This document shows, piece by piece, positions 28,641-37,716 of a stretch of 64,000 nt of DNA. The DNA is taken from positions 1,984,001 to 2,048,000 of the forward strand of contig NZ_CP042382.1 of assembly GCF_007954585.1 (NCBI RefSeq). The letters are read 5' to 3'. This stretch comes from Pistricoccus aurantiacus. GTDB taxonomy: Bacteria > Pseudomonadota > Gammaproteobacteria > Pseudomonadales > Halomonadaceae. Position numbers and translations under genes: made by a program. How positions within the stretch are numbered: position 1 is the first letter of the stretch; the number at the start of each line of letters is the position of its first letter. The notes below the pieces were generated by a model. That model made no database searches and was not told the DNA's origin. It saw nothing but the letters and a program-made list of their open reading frames with translations.

Positions 28641-29234
28641 TCACTCGTCCGCCTGCCAGGCCACGTCGGGATCGACCTGATAGCTCCATGGCAGGCCGGC
28701 GTTGCGCCAGCCGCTTACCGCTCGCACTCCTTTCGAGTCGCCTTCCTCGAGCTTGCCTCCCTCGAAGCCGTCGGTGACCGAATAGACGTCACTGTAACCC
28801 ATCTCGGTGATCACATCCGCCGCCGGCGCGCTGCGGGTGGAGCCGGAGCGGCACATCACGATGACGGGATCGTCCTTGGCGACGTCCAAGGCCTCCAGTT
28901 TTGCCTTGATCTGTTTTTCGAACGCCTCGTTCTTGACCATCGGCCAGGACCGGGATTCCTCATCGAAGCTGCTGCGGTCCGCCAGTACCCAAGGCACGTG
29001 AATATCCGTGGGCTCGGCGAAGCCGGTAAACTTGATCTCGACGGGATCGCGCACGTCCACCAGCACGGCCCGTTCGTTGTCCTGCATCAGCTCGTAGGCT
29101 TCCTTGGCCGTTACATAAAGACCGAGCTGGGTTTCACGATAGGCGGCTGCCTCCTCCTGGGCCAAGATCGGTGAAACGGTTACGGAAAGAGCAATGGTGG
29201 AAGCCAGCAGCAGCGTGGATAGTGTCTTTTTCAT
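28641..29234 (-). CDS. Periplasmic rhodanese-like sulfurtransferase
   Basis: 197 residues: Sec signal peptide (MKKTLSTLLLASTIALSVTVSPILAQ) then a single rhodanese domain with the active loop CRSGSTRSAP (Cys near residue 135) and ERAVLVDVRDPVEI. A single-domain rhodanese exported to the periplasm can pass sulfane sulfur between thiosulfate or persulfides and acceptors. AAGGA precedes the ATG. Read before the persulfide dioxygenase gene with a 59-base gap, so the two are probably one operon. Several palindromes lie upstream. Confidence 0.88.
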   Translation of the reverse strand: MKKTLSTLLLASTIALSVTVSPILAQEEAAAYRETQLGLYVTAKEAYELMQDNERAVLVDVRDPVEIKFTGFAEPTDIHVPWVLADRSSFDEESRSWPMVKNEAFEKQIKAKLEALDVAKDDPVIVMCRSGSTRSAPAADVITEMGYSDVYSVTDGFEGGKLEEGDSKGVRAVSGWRNAGLPWSYQVDPDVAWQADE

Positions 29235-29251
29235 AGCTATTCCTTATCAGT

Positions 29252-29265
29252 TTATAAATTTATAA
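29252..29265. promoter_or_regulatory. Perfect 14-base palindrome at the rhodanese promoter
   Basis: TTATAAATTTATAA reads the same on both strands and lies 18-31 bases upstream of the rhodanese ATG, probably overlapping the -10 region on the minus strand (TATAAA). It could be an operator of an ArsR-type sulfur sensor (BigR/SqrR control such genes elsewhere), but the known motifs were not matched. Confidence 0.4.
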
Positions 29266-29302
29266 TCTATTTGTAGAATAGCTGTTTGAATATGCATGGT
29301 CA

Positions 29303-29335
29303 TGCGACAAGTTGTCACAGTTTGACCGACGTCAA
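29303..29335. promoter_or_regulatory. Two further dyads upstream of the sulfur genes
   Basis: 29303-29319, TGCGACAAGTTGTCACA, is a 17-base dyad with 7 of 8 arms pairing. 29322-29335, TTGACCGACGTCAA, is a perfect TTGAC-N4-GTCAA dyad resembling an Anr/FNR site (TTGAT-N4-ATCAA) with altered inner bases. Both lie 70-100 bases before the rhodanese start. Confidence 0.35.
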
Positions 29336-29400
29336 GATAGAGCGGTTGGGCGGCGGGAAGGGAATACGATAATTGACTGATAAACGCTAGAAAGCGTTAG

Positions 29401-29434
29401 AAAAAGGCCGGCTGATCAAGCCAGCCGACTTTTC
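29401..29434 (-). terminator. Rho-independent terminator of the peroxiredoxin gene
   Basis: CGGCTG/CAGCCG stem with a short loop, followed on the minus strand by CCTTTTTC and on the plus strand by ACTTTTC. It lies about 20 bases after the peroxiredoxin stop and may work in both directions. Confidence 0.7.
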
Positions 29435-29452
29435 ATGCTGCAGCAAGTAGGT

Positions 29453-29929
29453 TCAGAGTTGCCCCAGTACCGTTTCGGCGCTGCTTTTCTCCACGCCCTT
29501 GGCATCGACGCCAAGATATTCCACCACACCGTCGTTGGCGATCAGCGCGAAGCGCTTGCTGCGAATGCCCATGCCACCGCCGGTGGCGTCCAGCTCCAGG
29601 CCCAGTGCCCTGGTGAATTCCGCGTTGCCATCCGCCAGCATGGTGATCCTCTGAGCGTTCTGATTCTTCTGCCAGGCGTCCAACACGAAGGCATCGTTGA
29701 CCGCCAGGCAGGCGATGGTATCCACGCCCTTGGCGAGAATATCATCCGCGTTGATCACGAAGCCGGGCATATGGGTATTGGAGCAGCCGGGGGTAAAGGC
29801 GCCGGGCACCGCGAACAGCACCACGCGCTTGCCGGCGAACAGCTCACCGGTGGAGATGTCTTCAGGCCCCTTGGCGCCATTGGTCTTGATGCTGACGTCG
29901 GGAATCCTGTCGCCTACGGAAATAGTCAT
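29453..29929 (-). CDS. Peroxiredoxin (Prx5-like)
   Basis: 158 residues. PGAFTPGCSNTHMPGF holds the peroxidatic Cys (near residue 49) and the TxxC motif of the Prx5 group; the rest (DIATFAVPGAF-like strand, NDAFVLDAWQK, FTRALGLELDATGGGMGIRSKRFALI) also fits. Reduces hydrogen and organic peroxides with glutathione or glutaredoxin. Has its own terminator and stands beside, but probably not in, the sulfur operon. Confidence 0.93.
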   Translation of the reverse strand: MTISVGDRIPDVSIKTNGAKGPEDISTGELFAGKRVVLFAVPGAFTPGCSNTHMPGFVINADDILAKGVDTIACLAVNDAFVLDAWQKNQNAQRITMLADGNAEFTRALGLELDATGGGMGIRSKRFALIANDGVVEYLGVDAKGVEKSSAETVLGQL

Positions 29930-30051
29930 GATGCGTCCTTTGGTTCGTCGTGCTTTGCAGAAATCAATTGCCGCCGGGATAAATCCTTTGTCACTGTAGC
30001 ATCGCGCCCTTGTGAAAACTTGATGGCATGATGGACATGGTACGGGAGAAC

Positions 30052-31938
30052 TTACTTATACCCCGCCGCCTGCAGACGAAACAGCTGGGCATAGCGGCCA
30101 TTCTCGGTCAGCAGGCTTTCGTGGGTGCCGCGCTCGATGATGCGGCCGTTGTCGATCACCAGGATCTGGTCCGCGGCGCGTACCGTGGAGAAGCGGTGGG
30201 AGATCAGGATCGTCATGCGTTTTTTGGCATGGCGACGAAACTGCTCGAACACCTGGGCTTCCGCGGCGGCGTCCATGGCGGCGGTGGGTTCGTCCAGCAC
30301 CAGGATATCCGCCTGCTCGCGCATGTAGGCGCGACTCAAGGCAACCTTCTGCCACTGGCCGCCGGAAAGCTCCTGGCCGTTCTCGAACCAGCGCCCCAGC
30401 TGGGTGTGATAGCCATGCTCGAGGCGCTCGATGAAGGCATCCGCCGTGCCTCGGCGGGCGGCGGTTTCCCAACGCTCGGTATCCGTGAAGGCGTCCACGT
30501 CGCCGACGCCGAGGTTTTCTCCTACCGGCAGCTGGTAGCGCTCGAAATCCTGAAAGATCACGCCGATGCGTCGGCGCAGAATGGTGTCGTCCCATTCCCG
30601 AAGGTCGCTGCCATCCAGCAGGATGCGGCCCTCGCTCGGGTCGTAGAGTCGCGTCAGCAGTTTGATCAGGGTGGTCTTGCCGGAGCCGTTCTGGCCTACC
30701 AGCGCCAGGCTTTCGCCGGGGCGCAGGTGCAGGTCGATCTCTTGAAGCACCGGTTCCCGAGTGCCGGGATAGGTAAAGCTCACCCGCTCGAAGCGGATAC
30801 CGTCGCCGGGGGACGCGCCTTGAGTCAGTGTGCCGGTGGAAGGGTCTACCGGCTGCTCCAGGTACTCGTAGAGATTGGACAGGTAGAGATTGTCCTCGTA
30901 CATGCCGCCGATGGCGGTAAGGCTCGCCGAGAGCGCCGCCTGTCCTTGCTTGAACACCATCAGGTACATGGTCATCTCGCCCAGGGTCAGACGCCCGCCG
31001 ATGGTCGCGATCACCACCCAGGCGTAGGCGCCGTAGAAGGCCAGGGTGCCCAGGAGGCCGAGCAGAAAGCCCCAGACGTCTCGACGGATCGTCAGGCGCC
31101 GGTCCTCCGCATAAAGCGTATCGAAGATATCGCGATAGCGCTGGAGGAACAGCGGCCCCAGGCCGAACAGCTTGACCTCCTTGATGCTGTCCTCCCGGGC
31201 CAGCACGGTTTCCAGATACATCTGCATGCGGGTCTGAGGGGAACGCCAGCGAAACAGGCGAAAGGCATCGCCGGAGAACTTGGCTTCGGAAACGAACACC
31301 GGCAGCGCGCCGATCAGCAGAATAAGCAGCGCCCAGGGCGAGAACTGCACCAGCAGCACCGCGAAGCTCGCCAGCGAGATGGCGTTCTGCAGCAGGCCGA
31401 AGGTCTTGTTGACCAGTGACAGGGGGCGGGTCGAGGCCTCCCGTCGGGCTCGGGTCAGCTTGTCGTAGAATTCCGAATCCTCGAACTGGGCAAGGGACAA
31501 AGTGCCGGCCTTCTCCAGAATCATCACGTTGACCTTCTGGCCGAGCAGCGCCCGCAGCAGCGACTGCTGGGCGGAAAGCCCGCGCTGGGCCAGGGCGATC
31601 AGCGCGATCACCAGAGCTTCGAAGGCCACGTAACGCAGTACCGGCCAGGTGCTGGCAAAAGACAGCGCCTGATCCGCTTCCGCATGCAGCGCCATGGCCG
31701 CCACCACCGCATCGACGATCAGTTTGCCGACCCAGGCCGCCACCGCGGGCAGTACGCCCGCCACCAAAGTACATAGCGCAAGGCCAATGGTCAGGCCGCG
31801 AGAGGTGTCCCAAACCAGCGCCAGGGCGCGGCGGCTGTAGCGAAAGAAGCTGAAGAAACCGCTTAATCCGCTGGTGCCGGCGGCGGCGTAAAGGTGGGCG
31901 TGGGGTGAAGACAAGGCGGGCGTTCCCTGTAGTAGCAA
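30052..31938 (-). CDS. ABC transporter, fused permease and ATPase
   Basis: 628 residues: exporter membrane domain (about 40-330) and an ATPase with Walker A GQNGSGKTT (near residue 416), LSGGQWQK and Walker B ILVLDEPTAAMD. The signature motif has Trp-Gln-Lys instead of the common RQR, seen in some bacterial heterodimer or lipid/peptide exporters. Substrate cannot be named. Start is uncertain: TTG 31938 opens the frame, and a second TTG at 31914 has AGGGA nine bases upstream; no ATG lies near. It stands alone between convergent and same-strand neighbours. Confidence 0.85.
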   Translation of the reverse strand: MLLQGTPALSSPHAHLYAAAGTSGLSGFFSFFRYSRRALALVWDTSRGLTIGLALCTLVAGVLPAVAAWVGKLIVDAVVAAMALHAEADQALSFASTWPVLRYVAFEALVIALIALAQRGLSAQQSLLRALLGQKVNVMILEKAGTLSLAQFEDSEFYDKLTRARREASTRPLSLVNKTFGLLQNAISLASFAVLLVQFSPWALLILLIGALPVFVSEAKFSGDAFRLFRWRSPQTRMQMYLETVLAREDSIKEVKLFGLGPLFLQRYRDIFDTLYAEDRRLTIRRDVWGFLLGLLGTLAFYGAYAWVVIATIGGRLTLGEMTMYLMVFKQGQAALSASLTAIGGMYEDNLYLSNLYEYLEQPVDPSTGTLTQGASPGDGIRFERVSFTYPGTREPVLQEIDLHLRPGESLALVGQNGSGKTTLIKLLTRLYDPSEGRILLDGSDLREWDDTILRRRIGVIFQDFERYQLPVGENLGVGDVDAFTDTERWETAARRGTADAFIERLEHGYHTQLGRWFENGQELSGGQWQKVALSRAYMREQADILVLDEPTAAMDAAAEAQVFEQFRRHAKKRMTILISHRFSTVRAADQILVIDNGRIIERGTHESLLTENGRYAQLFRLQAAGYK

Positions 31939-31985
31939 ACGCCTAGCTTATCGCATCCCGGCTGTTCAAGCCGAGTCTTGCCCGG

Positions 31986-34900
31986 CTAGCGGAACATGGT
32001 GAGCAAGAGTCCCAGCAGTACCGCACCGAAGCCGAGGCCGGCAAGCTGTTGGCCACTGCGCTCCACGCTATTGAAGCCGTTTCGTCCAAGCCGCGCCAAG
32101 GCTAGTCGAGTTTGCCTTGGCAAGCTGACAAGGCGTTCGATGGGCGAGTCATGTGCTGCTTTCCATGCGCCGCCCCCTCGAGTGGCCCTGCTTGTCAGCC
32201 GCGCCAGAGGAATCAGGATATCGCCGCTGGGGATAGACCATCGCTCGAACCGGTTGCGCATCCGATAGGCAGCCAACATCAAGACGATCCCAAGCACAAT
32301 CGGCCAGCTTTGCGACCAAACATTCCCCCAGGCCAGCGCCTTCTCGGTGGCGGCGTCGAACCCGGGCAGCCACCAGGGAACGACGAGTACCAAGGCGACG
32401 CTGAGGGACCAGCCCAGCCACATGGGGGCATTGGCCGCAGGACGAGTCTCCGTACCCGGCCAGACCAGTATAAGCAAGCGAACCATCAACAGGGTGCTGG
32501 CTGTTGCTCCCAAGATTAACAAAGGCAGCAGGTAGGCGATTTCACTACCGACAACCGGCGTCTTGAGCGCCGCCTTGGCCAGGGCGCCGCTGGTCAGCGG
32601 TGCGCCGACGATGGCCAGGGGGGGAATCAGAAGCCCCGTCAGGGCGATCCATTTGACCGGACCGGTATTGGCGACGGAAGGCGTCACGGCGGTGGCCAGG
32701 AACAGAGCGCCCTTGGCCAGGCCGTGATGCAGGGCGTAGAGCGCCAGGGCGGGAATCAGCAGAGGGGCCAGTTCCGGTCGCCACAGCATCATGCCAACGC
32801 CGCTGGTCATCAGCCCCATCTGGCTGATGGTGGAATAGGCGAGCACTACCTTGGCTTCCCGCTGCAGGACGCCGACCAGGGCGCCGTAGAAGACCGCCAG
32901 CAGTCCCGCGAAGGTCAGCAGGATACCCCAGGCTTCCCAGCCCGGCAGACCCAGGGGCAGAAAGCGCAGCCAGCCCAGCAGGCCCGCGGCCACCATGGCG
33001 CCGCTGAGTACCGCGCTGGCCGGCGCCGGCGCCACCGGATGGGCCAAGGGAAGCCAGACATGCAGCGGCAACAGGCCGGCCTTGATGCCGAAGCCGATCA
33101 TCAGCAGGGTCATCGACCAGGGATTGTCGAGGCTGGCCGCCATTGTGGTGATGCTCAGGCTGACGGACTCGGTGGCAACCACCACCAGAGCGGCATACAG
33201 ACACATCTCGCCGACGATCACCAGACGAATATAGACGCGCCCGGCCTGGCGGGACCGGGCATCGCCGCGATGCACCACGAGCCCGTAGCTTGCCAGGCTC
33301 ATCAGCGTGAAGAAGACGATGAAACTCGATAGGTCCGCGGCGAGGATCAGTCCGAAGTTGCCGGCCATCGCCAGCAAAAAGAAGCTCGCGAAGCGGCCTC
33401 GATCAGGATCCTCCCGCAGATAGCCGCGGGCATAGATGCCACAGGTCAGCCATAGCAAGGCGGTAAACAGCAGGAACGGCCGGGCGAGCTCGTCAACCTG
33501 CAGCACGCTGCCCAGAAACAGCCAGGAAACGATATTGGCGGTATCGACAGGCAATAGTGCCAGGCCCAGCGCCGGCAGCGTCGCCCAGGGCAGCAGACGA
33601 AGCGTGCCGGTGTTCAGCCGCTTGATCAGCGCCGTCAAGGCGAGGGCAAGCGGCAGCAGTAGACTGGCGACGATCCACCACTGGAACTGGGTAAACGATA
33701 GCTCGGCGATGGCCACCAGATCGTATTCCCGGGCGGCGATCAGCTTGCCCCATTCCAGCGGGCTGAAAGAGGATTTCGCGAATATTCCTGCCGCCAGGGA
33801 TAGCCCCGCGGTAAGAAGCGGCGGCAACAGCAGCATCCAGTGGGTTTCGAGGCGGCCGGCTCGCGGTGCGAAGGTTTGATCAGAATCCGGCGCCTTGAAC
33901 CAGGCCGCATAAAGAATCGGCAGGAAGTAGGCAGCGTTCAACAGGCTGCTGCCCACCAGCACGGGAATGACCCAGTAGGCGCCGCTCTCCACGGCGCCAA
34001 AGCCGATATACCATTTGGAGACGAAGCCGGCCAGGGGCGGCACGCCGATCATACCTAGAGCGGCAACGGAAAACGCCGTCATGGTCCAGGGCATGCGTCG
34101 CCCGACGCCGTTCATCTGGCTGACCTTGGTAATGCCCAAGGTCTCGTCCAGGTTGCCGGCGCAGAAGAACAGCGTGATCTTCATCAGGCCCTGGTGCACC
34201 AGATGAATGATACCGCCGACGGTGGCGATGGGGCCGGCGATGGCGGTGCCCAAGGCGATATAGGACACCTGGCTGATGGTGGAAAAGGCCAGGCGGCGCT
34301 TGAGGCCGTCCTGAAAGAGCGCCACGGTAGAGCCATAGATGATCGTGGTTGCTGCCATGATGGCGAGCGGCGTAGTAACCCCCAAGACGGCGGCGAATTC
34401 CACCCCGTAGACATCGTAGACGATACGCGAGATGCCGAAGGCGCCGGCCTTGACCACCGCTACCGCATGCAGCAGCGCGCTGACCGGAGCGGGCGCCACC
34501 ATGGATACCGGCAGCCAGCTATGCAAGGGCACCAGCGCCGCCTTGACCCCCAGCCCGGCGATCAATAGCAGAAAAACCCCCTGCAGCACCCCAGGCGCTA
34601 GATCGGTTCGCCCGGACAGCACCCCGGTGGCGCTGAATTCAATGGGCCCGGCGATGGCGGTGAGCCATACCACCCCGGCCAGAAAGAGCGTGCCGCCGAA
34701 CAGGGTATAGGCCAGGTACTTCCTGCCGGCGCGAATCGATTCCGGATCGCCCTTGTGTACCACCAGCGGGTAGGTGGCCAGGGTCAGCAGCTCATAGAAG
34801 ATCAGGAAGGTAATCAGGTTGCCGGACAGGGCGATGCCGGAAGTAGCGAACACGCACAGGCTGAAGAAGCCGAAGAATCGACTGCGCTGGTGGGAGTGGG

Positions 34901-35207
34901 CGAGATAGCCGATGGCGTAGAGGGTGGTGAGCAGCCAGAGAAGGCTCGAGAGGCTGATGAACATCAGCGACCAGGCATCCGCATGCAATACGAAGTCTAT
35001 TCCCGGCAGCAGTGCCAGGCGTACCTCGAACAGTTCACCGCGCAGCACGGCGACCAGCAGAATGATCACCAGGCTGGATTTTACCAGTGCGGCGACCAGA
35101 TTGAGGCTATTGCGCCACCCAGCTCGGGACTCGGGAATGAAGAAGTTGGCAATGGCGGGAATCAGCGAGCTCAGCAGGATCAGCACCAGCAGCGACAGCG
35201 TAGGCAT
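31986..35207 (-). CDS. Tandem fusion of two Mrp/complex I-type antiporter subunits
   Basis: 1073-residue polytopic membrane protein containing two proton-antiporter (NuoL/M/N, MrpA/D) domains in a row. Copy 1 (about 1-480) has Glu139 (FYELLTLATY), Lys222 (GVKAALVPLHSWLP) and a later Lys in VVKAGAFGI. Copy 2 (about 530-1000) repeats the pattern (FFTLMSLASYGLVVHRGD, GIKAGLLPLHVWLP, YSTISQMGL, HGLAKGAL), but the key Glu is Thr634 and the VVKAG Lys is Ala, so copy 2 is probably not a full ion pump. Usual family members are about 500 residues. Last gene of the antiporter operon, 13 bases after the separate MrpD-like gene. Expected to move Na+ or H+ with the other subunits. Confidence 0.9.
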   Translation of the reverse strand: MPTLSLLVLILLSSLIPAIANFFIPESRAGWRNSLNLVAALVKSSLVIILLVAVLRGELFEVRLALLPGIDFVLHADAWSLMFISLSSLLWLLTTLYAIGYLAHSHQRSRFFGFFSLCVFATSGIALSGNLITFLIFYELLTLATYPLVVHKGDPESIRAGRKYLAYTLFGGTLFLAGVVWLTAIAGPIEFSATGVLSGRTDLAPGVLQGVFLLLIAGLGVKAALVPLHSWLPVSMVAPAPVSALLHAVAVVKAGAFGISRIVYDVYGVEFAAVLGVTTPLAIMAATTIIYGSTVALFQDGLKRRLAFSTISQVSYIALGTAIAGPIATVGGIIHLVHQGLMKITLFFCAGNLDETLGITKVSQMNGVGRRMPWTMTAFSVAALGMIGVPPLAGFVSKWYIGFGAVESGAYWVIPVLVGSSLLNAAYFLPILYAAWFKAPDSDQTFAPRAGRLETHWMLLLPPLLTAGLSLAAGIFAKSSFSPLEWGKLIAAREYDLVAIAELSFTQFQWWIVASLLLPLALALTALIKRLNTGTLRLLPWATLPALGLALLPVDTANIVSWLFLGSVLQVDELARPFLLFTALLWLTCGIYARGYLREDPDRGRFASFFLLAMAGNFGLILAADLSSFIVFFTLMSLASYGLVVHRGDARSRQAGRVYIRLVIVGEMCLYAALVVVATESVSLSITTMAASLDNPWSMTLLMIGFGIKAGLLPLHVWLPLAHPVAPAPASAVLSGAMVAAGLLGWLRFLPLGLPGWEAWGILLTFAGLLAVFYGALVGVLQREAKVVLAYSTISQMGLMTSGVGMMLWRPELAPLLIPALALYALHHGLAKGALFLATAVTPSVANTGPVKWIALTGLLIPPLAIVGAPLTSGALAKAALKTPVVGSEIAYLLPLLILGATASTLLMVRLLILVWPGTETRPAANAPMWLGWSLSVALVLVVPWWLPGFDAATEKALAWGNVWSQSWPIVLGIVLMLAAYRMRNRFERWSIPSGDILIPLARLTSRATRGGGAWKAAHDSPIERLVSLPRQTRLALARLGRNGFNSVERSGQQLAGLGFGAVLLGLLLTMFR

Positions 35208-35220
35208 CGGCTTTCCTCCT

Positions 35221-36702
35221 TTATCCCGTCAGCTCGCCGGCATCGAAAAGGCCCAGCACCGGCGTGGCGAGAAAGCCCAACGCCAATGCAGCCAGCGCAA
35301 GCGCCAGGGCGCTCCATTGGCGCCCTGACGCGATTGTTGCGTTCGGTGTACGAGTGCTGGTCGCACCAACGGCGGCGACTGGCGGCGATTCGAAGATGGT
35401 AAAACCTAGCGCCAGTACACGGAATATATAGGCTGCCGCCAGCAGGCTGCCGATCAGCACCACCCCGGCAAGCCACCAGGCGCCGATCTGCAGGGCGCTT
35501 TGCAATAGCAGCCACTTGGCAATGAAGCCGCCGGTGGGAGGCAGGCCGATCAGGCTGACGCCGGCGATGGCCAGGGCAAACAGCGTCGTGGCCGAGATCG
35601 CGCCGATGCCGCCTAGATCCGCGATACGATCATGACCGGCGGCGGTCATGACGTTGCCGGCGGCCAGGAACATGGCGCCCTTGGCGCAGGCATGGGCGAG
35701 GATGAAATACAGGGCGGAATCGAAGGCGGCGCTGGCCACTCGCGGATCGCTCAACAGGGGGAACAGCGCGAACAAATAGCCGATCTGCGCCACCGTGGAA
35801 TAGGCCACCAGCAGCTTGAGCCGTGGCGCGCGAAGCGCCTGCAGCGAGCCCCAGAGAATGGCGGCGCAACCCAGCAGTCCGAGCAGAAGCGCCCCCAGCT
35901 GGGTGGCGGCCTGTGCCAGGGTGTCGAACCACAGACGCAGAATCAGATAGAAGGTGGCCTTGAGTACCAGAGCGGAAAGCAGGGCGCTGACCGGGGCCGG
36001 CGCCCCCGCATGGGCCTGGGGCAGCCAGAAATGCAGCGGAAACAGCGCCGTCTTGAGCAGCAGCCCGGCGATCATCAGCGCCAGTGCTGCCCGTTCCAGC
36101 ATGCCATCGCCGCTCAGTTGCGCCAGCATGGCCAGATCCAGGGTGGCGTAGGCGTGATAAAGCAGCGCCACTCCGAGCAGATAACACAGCGAGCCCATCA
36201 GGCTGACGAGAAGATAGCGCAGCGCCGCTTGAATCGCCTCAAGCCTCGAGGCGAGTGTGACCAGCGCGACCGCGGAGAGGCTCAGTATTTCGAGTCCGAC
36301 ATACAGATTGAAGGCGTCGCCGGAGAGGAACAGCGTATTCAGCGCCGTCAGCAGCAGGCCCCAGAGCGGCCAGAACCCGCGTTCGGCGGTGGAGCCGGCA
36401 ACGAAATAGTCCAGGCTATACCAACTGACGAAGACGCCCACCAGGGCGGTGATGCCGACCATCATCGCGCCAAGGGTATCCGCATGAAGAGCGATACCCA
36501 GCGGTGCCACCCAGCCGCCCAAGCTATAGCGCAGCGTGGCCTGCTGGGTGGCGGACAGCAGCAGGCCGGCCAACACCAGATTGAGAATCACCGCGATCAA
36601 AACGGGCCAGCGTTGGTGCAGCAGGACGCTCCCCAAGGCACCCAGCAAAGGCAGGCTGATCAACAAGGGAAGTAAAGCGGGTCCCGCCAATAGCTCACTC
36701 AT
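35221..36702 (-). CDS. MrpD/MbhH-like antiporter subunit
   Basis: 493 residues, about 14 hydrophobic helices. The conserved Glu (YVGLEILSLSAVAL), the PLHFWLPQAHAGAPAPVSALLSALVLKATFY block and the STVAQIGYLFAL segment identify an MrpD/NuoN-type proton-pumping subunit with its functional residues kept. Overlaps the mrpC stop by 8 bases. Works with the other seven gene products as a multi-subunit cation/proton antiporter. Confidence 0.88.
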   Translation of the reverse strand: MSELLAGPALLPLLISLPLLGALGSVLLHQRWPVLIAVILNLVLAGLLLSATQQATLRYSLGGWVAPLGIALHADTLGAMMVGITALVGVFVSWYSLDYFVAGSTAERGFWPLWGLLLTALNTLFLSGDAFNLYVGLEILSLSAVALVTLASRLEAIQAALRYLLVSLMGSLCYLLGVALLYHAYATLDLAMLAQLSGDGMLERAALALMIAGLLLKTALFPLHFWLPQAHAGAPAPVSALLSALVLKATFYLILRLWFDTLAQAATQLGALLLGLLGCAAILWGSLQALRAPRLKLLVAYSTVAQIGYLFALFPLLSDPRVASAAFDSALYFILAHACAKGAMFLAAGNVMTAAGHDRIADLGGIGAISATTLFALAIAGVSLIGLPPTGGFIAKWLLLQSALQIGAWWLAGVVLIGSLLAAAYIFRVLALGFTIFESPPVAAVGATSTRTPNATIASGRQWSALALALAALALGFLATPVLGLFDAGELTG

Positions 36703-36991
36703 GAGTTTCCTCGCCTTGTTGACGAGCCAGTTCGTGAGCGCGGCAGAGCAGTTTCAAGGCCAGGGCGGTGGCGCTGATCGCCACCACGATGCCGGTCAAT
36801 ACCAGGGCATGGGGGACCGGGTCGGGAGTATGCTCGTCATAAGAGGTAGCGATCAGCAGCATGAAGACGCCGTTACCCATGACGTTGATGGCGAGTATAC
36901 GGCGCAGGGCGGCGCCGCTCGTCAGAGCGAAATAAAGCCCCAGCACGAACAGGACGACGCCACACAGGCCGTACAGCAGTACGGTATTCAT
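36695..36991 (-). CDS. MrpC/NuoK-like antiporter subunit
   Basis: 98 residues, three helices. LYFALTSGAALRRILAINVMGNGVFMLLIATS and DPVPHALVLTGIVVAISATALALKLL are typical of MrpC (MnhC, NuoK-like). The long open frame extending to 37312 is out of register with the gene upstream; this ATG overlaps the previous stop by ATGA. Confidence 0.88.
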   Translation of the reverse strand: MNTVLLYGLCGVVLFVLGLYFALTSGAALRRILAINVMGNGVFMLLIATSYDEHTPDPVPHALVLTGIVVAISATALALKLLCRAHELARQQGEETHE

Positions 36992-37716
36992 GTGGGCACC
37001 GTCGAAACGGGCATTACCGCTCGGAAGGCGACATAGAGGGTCACCGCGATGGATAGGGTGGCCGCGGTCTCGATCCCCAGAATCCAGATGCCGGCCCAGG
37101 CCGGTGGGTAGATGAAATAGCCGCCGGTCAGCGCCTGCATGGCCAGGGCGGAGATCAGAAAAGCGCCGGTACCCAGTACCAGCAGCCCGCGAAACCAGGA
37201 GCTTTTCTGATCCGTCGGCCAGGGGCGCCCGGCCAGGTGGGCGAGTACCGGCGCCGAGGCCAGTACCGCTCCGGCCTGGAACGCACCGCCCGGCTCCTTG
37301 GCGCCGATCCATAATAAATAGCCGCCGATCAGAATGATCAGCGGCGTCAGATCCCGCACCAGGCTGTGCAGTAGTGGGGAGTCGCTGAGCGGTAGAGGGG
37401 CTGTTTGATAGGTGGCTGGTGCCGGAGAATGCTCGCGTAGCACGCCCATCGTCACTGCCACCAGCAGCAGCACCGCTAGTTCGAGCATGGTGTCGAAGGC
37501 ACGAAAATTGAGCAGTACCGCGGTCACCGGATTGGCGACGCCGCTACGAGGCAGCTCCGCCATCACCGTATCGGTCAGCGAGGTCGGGGCGGAAACTTGC
37601 GCCCAGAAGCTCCAGGCCAGTATCAGACCGAGGGCGAGCATGGCGATGGCCAGCAGTCCGCGCAGCACGCCATGCAGCGGCTCATTCATAACCGGAGGCC
37701 GTTCAGGGGCGTTCAT
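36988..37716 (-). CDS. MrpB-like subunit with N-terminal MbhE-like part
   Basis: 242 residues. N-terminal half (about 10-95: GLLAIAMLALGLILAW ... NPVTAVLLNFRAFDTMLELAVLLLVAVTM) looks like MbhE / the C-terminal end of MrpA; the second half (LVRDLTPLIILIGGYLLWIGAKEPGGAFQAGAVLASAPVLAHLAG) is MnhB/MbhF. So one protein covers two subunits of the archaeal Mbh series. GGAG six bases upstream supports the ATG at 37716; it overlaps the previous gene by 14 bases. Confidence 0.82.
   Translation of the reverse strand: MNAPERPPVMNEPLHGVLRGLLAIAMLALGLILAWSFWAQVSAPTSLTDTVMAELPRSGVANPVTAVLLNFRAFDTMLELAVLLLVAVTMGVLREHSPAPATYQTAPLPLSDSPLLHSLVRDLTPLIILIGGYLLWIGAKEPGGAFQAGAVLASAPVLAHLAGRPWPTDQKSSWFRGLLVLGTGAFLISALAMQALTGGYFIYPPAWAGIWILGIETAATLSIAVTLYVAFRAVMPVSTVPT

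Noticed and set aside
30056-31813. A 585-codon frame on the minus strand
   Set aside because: Shadow of the ABC transporter gene: rich in Arg, Gly and Pro with no domain; the neighbouring frame holds complete Walker motifs.
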